DNA from: an uncultured Agathobaculum sp.
GTDB lineage: Bacteria > Bacillota > Clostridia > Oscillospirales > Butyricicoccaceae
NCBI GenBank assembly: GCA_944376955.1
Contig: CALWEB010000082.1
Span: forward strand, 1 to 8,878
DNA length: 8,878 bases
Direction: 5' to 3'
Under the pieces are notes generated by a model that was given only the letters and a program-made list of their open reading frames with translations, searched no databases and was not told the origin of the DNA. Positions 5,968-8,878 of the stretch are shown here, in pieces. The translations under genes and the position numbers were made by a program. Numbering within the stretch: position 1 is the stretch's first letter; every line of letters starts with the position of its first letter.

Positions 5968-5996
5968 AGGGTAGCATTTTCCCCGCGCCCTGTCAA
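5968..5996 (-). promoter_or_regulatory. Probable promoter of the candidate small RNA
   Basis: A perfect TTGACA (5996-5991) is followed after 17 bases by TACCCT (5973-5968), with TGC directly upstream giving an extended -10. The -10 itself matches only three of six bases. It begins 27 bases after the addA stop and points toward the stem-loop at 5963-5906. Confidence 0.55.
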
Positions 5997-6023
5997 CCAC
6001 CCACCTGTATTTTTAACGCAATC

Positions 6024-8878
6024 TTAACTGTCCTCCACGCACCAGCTCAATCCGCTGTGGAAGAAATACAGCACGCACTGCCGGACCGGCCGCGCAAAGA
6101 TTTCATGCACCGCCAACCGGTATGCCTGCATCTGTGCGCGGTACTGCGCGGCACGGGCGGAAACACCGCTTTCGGTTACCCGGTCGGTTTTGAAGTCCAA
6201 AATCACAAAGCCCTCCGGTGTGTCGATCAGGCAGTCGATGACGCCTTGCAGCAACACTTTTTCTTCCGGCGATTCAACTGCCACCGGGAAGTACTGCGCT
6301 GCCGGCACCAGCACGGAAAACTTAAACTCCCGCCGCACCGGATGCTCGGCCATCAGACCGCGATACAGGTCGGACGCAAAAAACGCCTCGATCTTATGCG
6401 GGTCGATTGCCTCCGCCTGCTGAGGCGAAAGCAGCCGCGCATCTTCCAAACGCTGCCGTTCGCGCTCGACGCCGCCCGGCGCCGCTGCCGCGTCAAAGTC
6501 ACAGAACTGCATAAACAAATGATGCGCCGTGCCGACCTCGGCCGGGGTCAGGCGGCGCTGCCCCTGCTCGAACAGCGGCGCGCGCAGCTTGGCCTCGCGG
6601 CGCGGCGGCGGGGTCTGCTCGGCAGCCTCGTCCGCTCGATAGCCACGGCCCAGTCCGGTCGCGGTCAGCTTACTGGGCAGTTCGGACAAAAAGGCATTCG
6701 GGTATTGCAGATAGGGCTGCACGGTATAACCCTTCGTATCCGTATCGGCAAAGCGCAGCACCTCGGGCAGCGCCGCTTCAGCGATCTCGTCCGGCCGGAA
6801 CACACGCAGAAGGAACGCGTCGCAGTCCGTGCCATGTTCGGGCACTTGCAGATCGTAGGTTTCCCGCAGCGCACGCGATGCAGGATGCCGCAGCAGCGGC
6901 GCAACGATCCACGCCAGCGGCGCACGCACCGCGCCCATGGCATACTGCGGCAGTTCGTCGAGTGCTGCCCACTGTGCCCACTTTTGCAGCGATTTTTCCA
7001 GTGTCCCGCTGGCCGCAGTGATAATCAGCTTTTCCCGCGCACGTGTCAGCGCAACATACAACACACGCAACTCCTCACTGACCATCTCACGCCGCTGCTG
7101 CACGGCCACCGCCGTGCGCTCGACCGTGTCGTACTGCACGCCGCGTTCCAAATCCCGGCACTTCGAGCCAAAGCCCAGTTCTTTGTGGACCAGCACCGGC
7201 TCACGCAGGTCGATTTCGTTGAACTGACTGGCACAGCCCGCAACGATCACCACTGGAAACTCCAAGCCCTTGGACTTATGGATGGATAAAATACGCACTG
7301 CGCCGCCTGTCGCTTCTGCGCCAACGGTCTGGAAATCCTCGCCCGTTTCCTGCATCCCGCGCAGTAGCCGCACAAAGGCGAACAGGCCGCGATACCCCTG
7401 CGATTCAAATACGCGCGCCCGCTCGAAAAAGGCCAGCAAATTGCTTTGCCGCTGTGCGCCGTTTGGCAGCGCACCGTACAGGCCGAGCGCGCCCGTCCGG
7501 TCGTAAATCTCCCACAGCAGGCGATAGACCGGCTGGTCACACGCAAAAGTGCGCAGATCATCCAGCTGCTGCAAAAACAGCTCCGCCTTGTCAAATTGGC
7601 CGCGCGAGGAGACCAGCGCATCATAAAAACTGATGCTGCGGTCGGTCAGCCGAATGTCGGCCAACTCCTGCTCGGTAAAGCCGAACAGCGGCGAGCGCAG
7701 CACGCCGATCAAATCGACATCCTGCCGCGGGTTGTCGATAACGGCAAGCAGCGACACCATTGTGCCGACCTCGGCCGTGCCGAGCAGTCCGCCGCGCTCC
7801 TCCGCGCTTGCAGTAAGACCCACCTGCTCCAGCGCCGCGATAAACGCCTGTGCGCGCGGCTTGGGGGAACGCAACAGGATCACGATATCCCCCGGTGTGA
7901 CCGGACGCAAGGCATCTGTCTCCTTGTCGTATACCGGGAAGCCCTCATCCAGCAGCGCACGGATGCGGGACGCAACCAAACGCGCTTCGAGCGAAGTCTT
8001 GTCCGGCGCGTCCTCATCCTCGCCCAAGTTTGCCGCGTCCAGCAGCAGCACTTCGGTTTTGTACCGTGCATGGTCTGCGTCCGGATAGGCCATGCCAAGG
8101 TGCAGCGCCTCTCGATCGGTGTATTTCAAATCGCCCACGGCCTCACCCATGACGGCGGAAAACAGATGGTTGCACGCGTCCAGCACCGCCGCGCGTGAGC
8201 GGAAATTCTGCCCGAGCACCACGCGGCGCGGCGCACCATCCTGCGCCTCCTCCACCTCGGCAAAGGCACGGTATTTATGCAGGAAAATCGACGGGTCTGC
8301 CAAACGGAAGCCGTAAATGCTCTGCTTGACGTCACCAACCAGAAACAGGTTGCGTTCCTCCTGTGACAGCGCACGGAAAATCGCGTCCTGCACGGCGTTG
8401 GTGTCCTGATATTCGTCCACCGCGATTTCCGCATACTGCTGGCTGAGCGTGCGCGCGAGCGCTGAAGGCTGCGCGCCGTCGTACAGCAGGCGCACCGCAA
8501 AATGCTCCAGATCGTTGAAGTCCGCCGCATTGCGCGCGCGTTTGGCATCGGAAAACGCCTGCTCAAAGGCGTTCACCATGTCGATCAAGGCGGACAGGGC
8601 AGGCGCGGTCAGCGCACGGTCCTCTGCCGCTTCCTGCGCGGTCACGGTCAGCCACTTTTCCCGGATAGCCTTGGCAACCGTTTTCCACTCCTCGCGCATC
8701 GCTTTGATCTCTTCGAGAAACGCCTTGTCCTCGAATTTGCGCGCCGCCTTGAGCCGGTCGAACGTAACCGACTGTGCGGCCTCCACGCACGCATCCCAGT
8801 CCCCACCGTGCAACGCGTCCAGCAGGCGTTCGGCTTGGTTGAGGTCACTCGTCAGCGCAGGCAGGTAGGTGTCATACA
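6024..8878 (-). CDS. addA: ATP-dependent helicase-nuclease subunit AddA (5' end missing)
   Basis: The frame is open to the window edge, giving 950 visible residues. AddA proteins are about 1200-1250 residues, so some 250-300 N-terminal residues with Walker A are outside. With AddB, AddA forms the Firmicute counterpart of RecBCD, which unwinds and trims double-strand DNA ends and, after Chi recognition, loads RecA. Visible UvrD-type helicase motifs are VDEYQDT (Walker B, near 153-159), GDVKQSIYGFR (181-191), LGQNFRS (221-227), ILSIHKSKGLEF (529-540) and RVLYVALTRARE (604-615). The C-terminal RecB-like nuclease is intact: GTAHHLF (782-788), GVID (878-881), DFKTD (894-898) and QYRAQMQAY (911-919). 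The motif order and nuclease domain distinguish it from UvrD/PcrA, which lack the nuclease. addB usually lies just upstream and would be outside the window. The TTG at 8813 is an internal codon, not the start. Confidence 0.95.
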   Translation of the reverse strand, partial: YDTYLPALTSDLNQAERLLDALHGGDWDACVEAAQSVTFDRLKAARKFEDKAFLEEIKAMREEWKTVAKAIREKWLTVTAQEAAEDRALTAPALSALIDMVNAFEQAFSDAKRARNAADFNDLEHFAVRLLYDGAQPSALARTLSQQYAEIAVDEYQDTNAVQDAIFRALSQEERNLFLVGDVKQSIYGFRLADPSIFLHKYRAFAEVEEAQDGAPRRVVLGQNFRSRAAVLDACNHLFSAVMGEAVGDLKYTDREALHLGMAYPDADHARYKTEVLLLDAANLGEDEDAPDKTSLEARLVASRIRALLDEGFPVYDKETDALRPVTPGDIVILLRSPKPRAQAFIAALEQVGLTASAEERGGLLGTAEVGTMVSLLAVIDNPRQDVDLIGVLRSPLFGFTEQELADIRLTDRSISFYDALVSSRGQFDKAELFLQQLDDLRTFACDQPVYRLLWEIYDRTGALGLYGALPNGAQRQSNLLAFFERARVFESQGYRGLFAFVRLLRGMQETGEDFQTVGAEATGGAVRILSIHKSKGLEFPVVIVAGCASQFNEIDLREPVLVHKELGFGSKCRDLERGVQYDTVERTAVAVQQRREMVSEELRVLYVALTRAREKLIITAASGTLEKSLQKWAQWAALDELPQYAMGAVRAPLAWIVAPLLRHPASRALRETYDLQVPEHGTDCDAFLLRVFRPDEIAEAALPEVLRFADTDTKGYTVQPYLQYPNAFLSELPSKLTATGLGRGYRADEAAEQTPPPRREAKLRAPLFEQGQRRLTPAEVGTAHHLFMQFCDFDAAAAPGGVERERQRLEDARLLSPQQAEAIDPHKIEAFFASDLYRGLMAEHPVRREFKFSVLVPAAQYFPVAVESPEEKVLLQGVIDCLIDTPEGFVILDFKTDRVTESGVSARAAQYRAQMQAYRLAVHEIFARPVRQCVLYFFHSGLSWCVEDS

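Noticed and set aside
5893..6027. Small plus-strand ORF (44 codons) with a GAGG just before its ATG
   Set aside because: The GAGG is only one base from the ATG, there is no promoter on that strand, and the same bases form the stem-loop RNA on the minus strand.
5787..7289. Plus-strand open frame of 500 codons over the guaB-addA gap and addA
   Set aside because: It is antisense to the AddA helicase and nuclease motifs, runs through a terminator stem, and has low-complexity Arg/Gln/His-rich content.

Overview
All supported genes lie on the minus strand of a GC-rich bacterial window. The organism looks like a Gram-positive Firmicute of class Clostridia, probably Oscillospiraceae/Butyricicoccaceae-like. 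The grounds are the AddA-type helicase-nuclease, the gut-clostridial style of the IMP dehydrogenase, purine-rich Shine-Dalgarno sites, and intrinsic terminators. This placement is inference from protein style, not from a search.

Read in the direction of transcription (from high to low coordinates), the window starts inside addA (8878-6024, 5' end missing), which encodes the recombinational-repair helicase-nuclease subunit. A 325-bp gap follows (6023-5699). It holds a probable small RNA gene with its own promoter, a 58-nt stem-loop and a strong bidirectional terminator. After that comes a separate promoter for guaB. guaB (5698-4193) encodes IMP dehydrogenase, with all catalytic residues intact and residue numbering that matches the Tritrichomonas foetus enzyme. 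A hairpin terminator separates it from a two-gene unit: a CLC-family anion transporter (4097-2802) that looks more like the fluoride (CLC-F) branch than the chloride branch, and a HAD phosphatase (2776-2120).

A second hairpin terminator (around 2025-2061) lies between the HAD gene and the next operon. The likely promoter of that operon sits upstream of the hairpin, so the hairpin may also act in the operon's leader. The operon is a MATE exporter gene (2007-619, non-ATG start) whose stop codon overlaps the start of luxS (622-164) by four bases. Then come an extended -10 promoter and the first 25 codons of rpmE (ribosomal protein L31), which runs off the window at position 1.

Most of this is housekeeping: DNA repair, guanine nucleotide synthesis, the activated methyl cycle, translation and ion or drug export. 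The parts most worth a second look are the unannotated RNA between addA and guaB, the MATE-luxS translational coupling with its hairpin leader, and the fluoride-like CLC paired with a HAD phosphatase. No mobile element, CRISPR array, tRNA or rRNA was seen.
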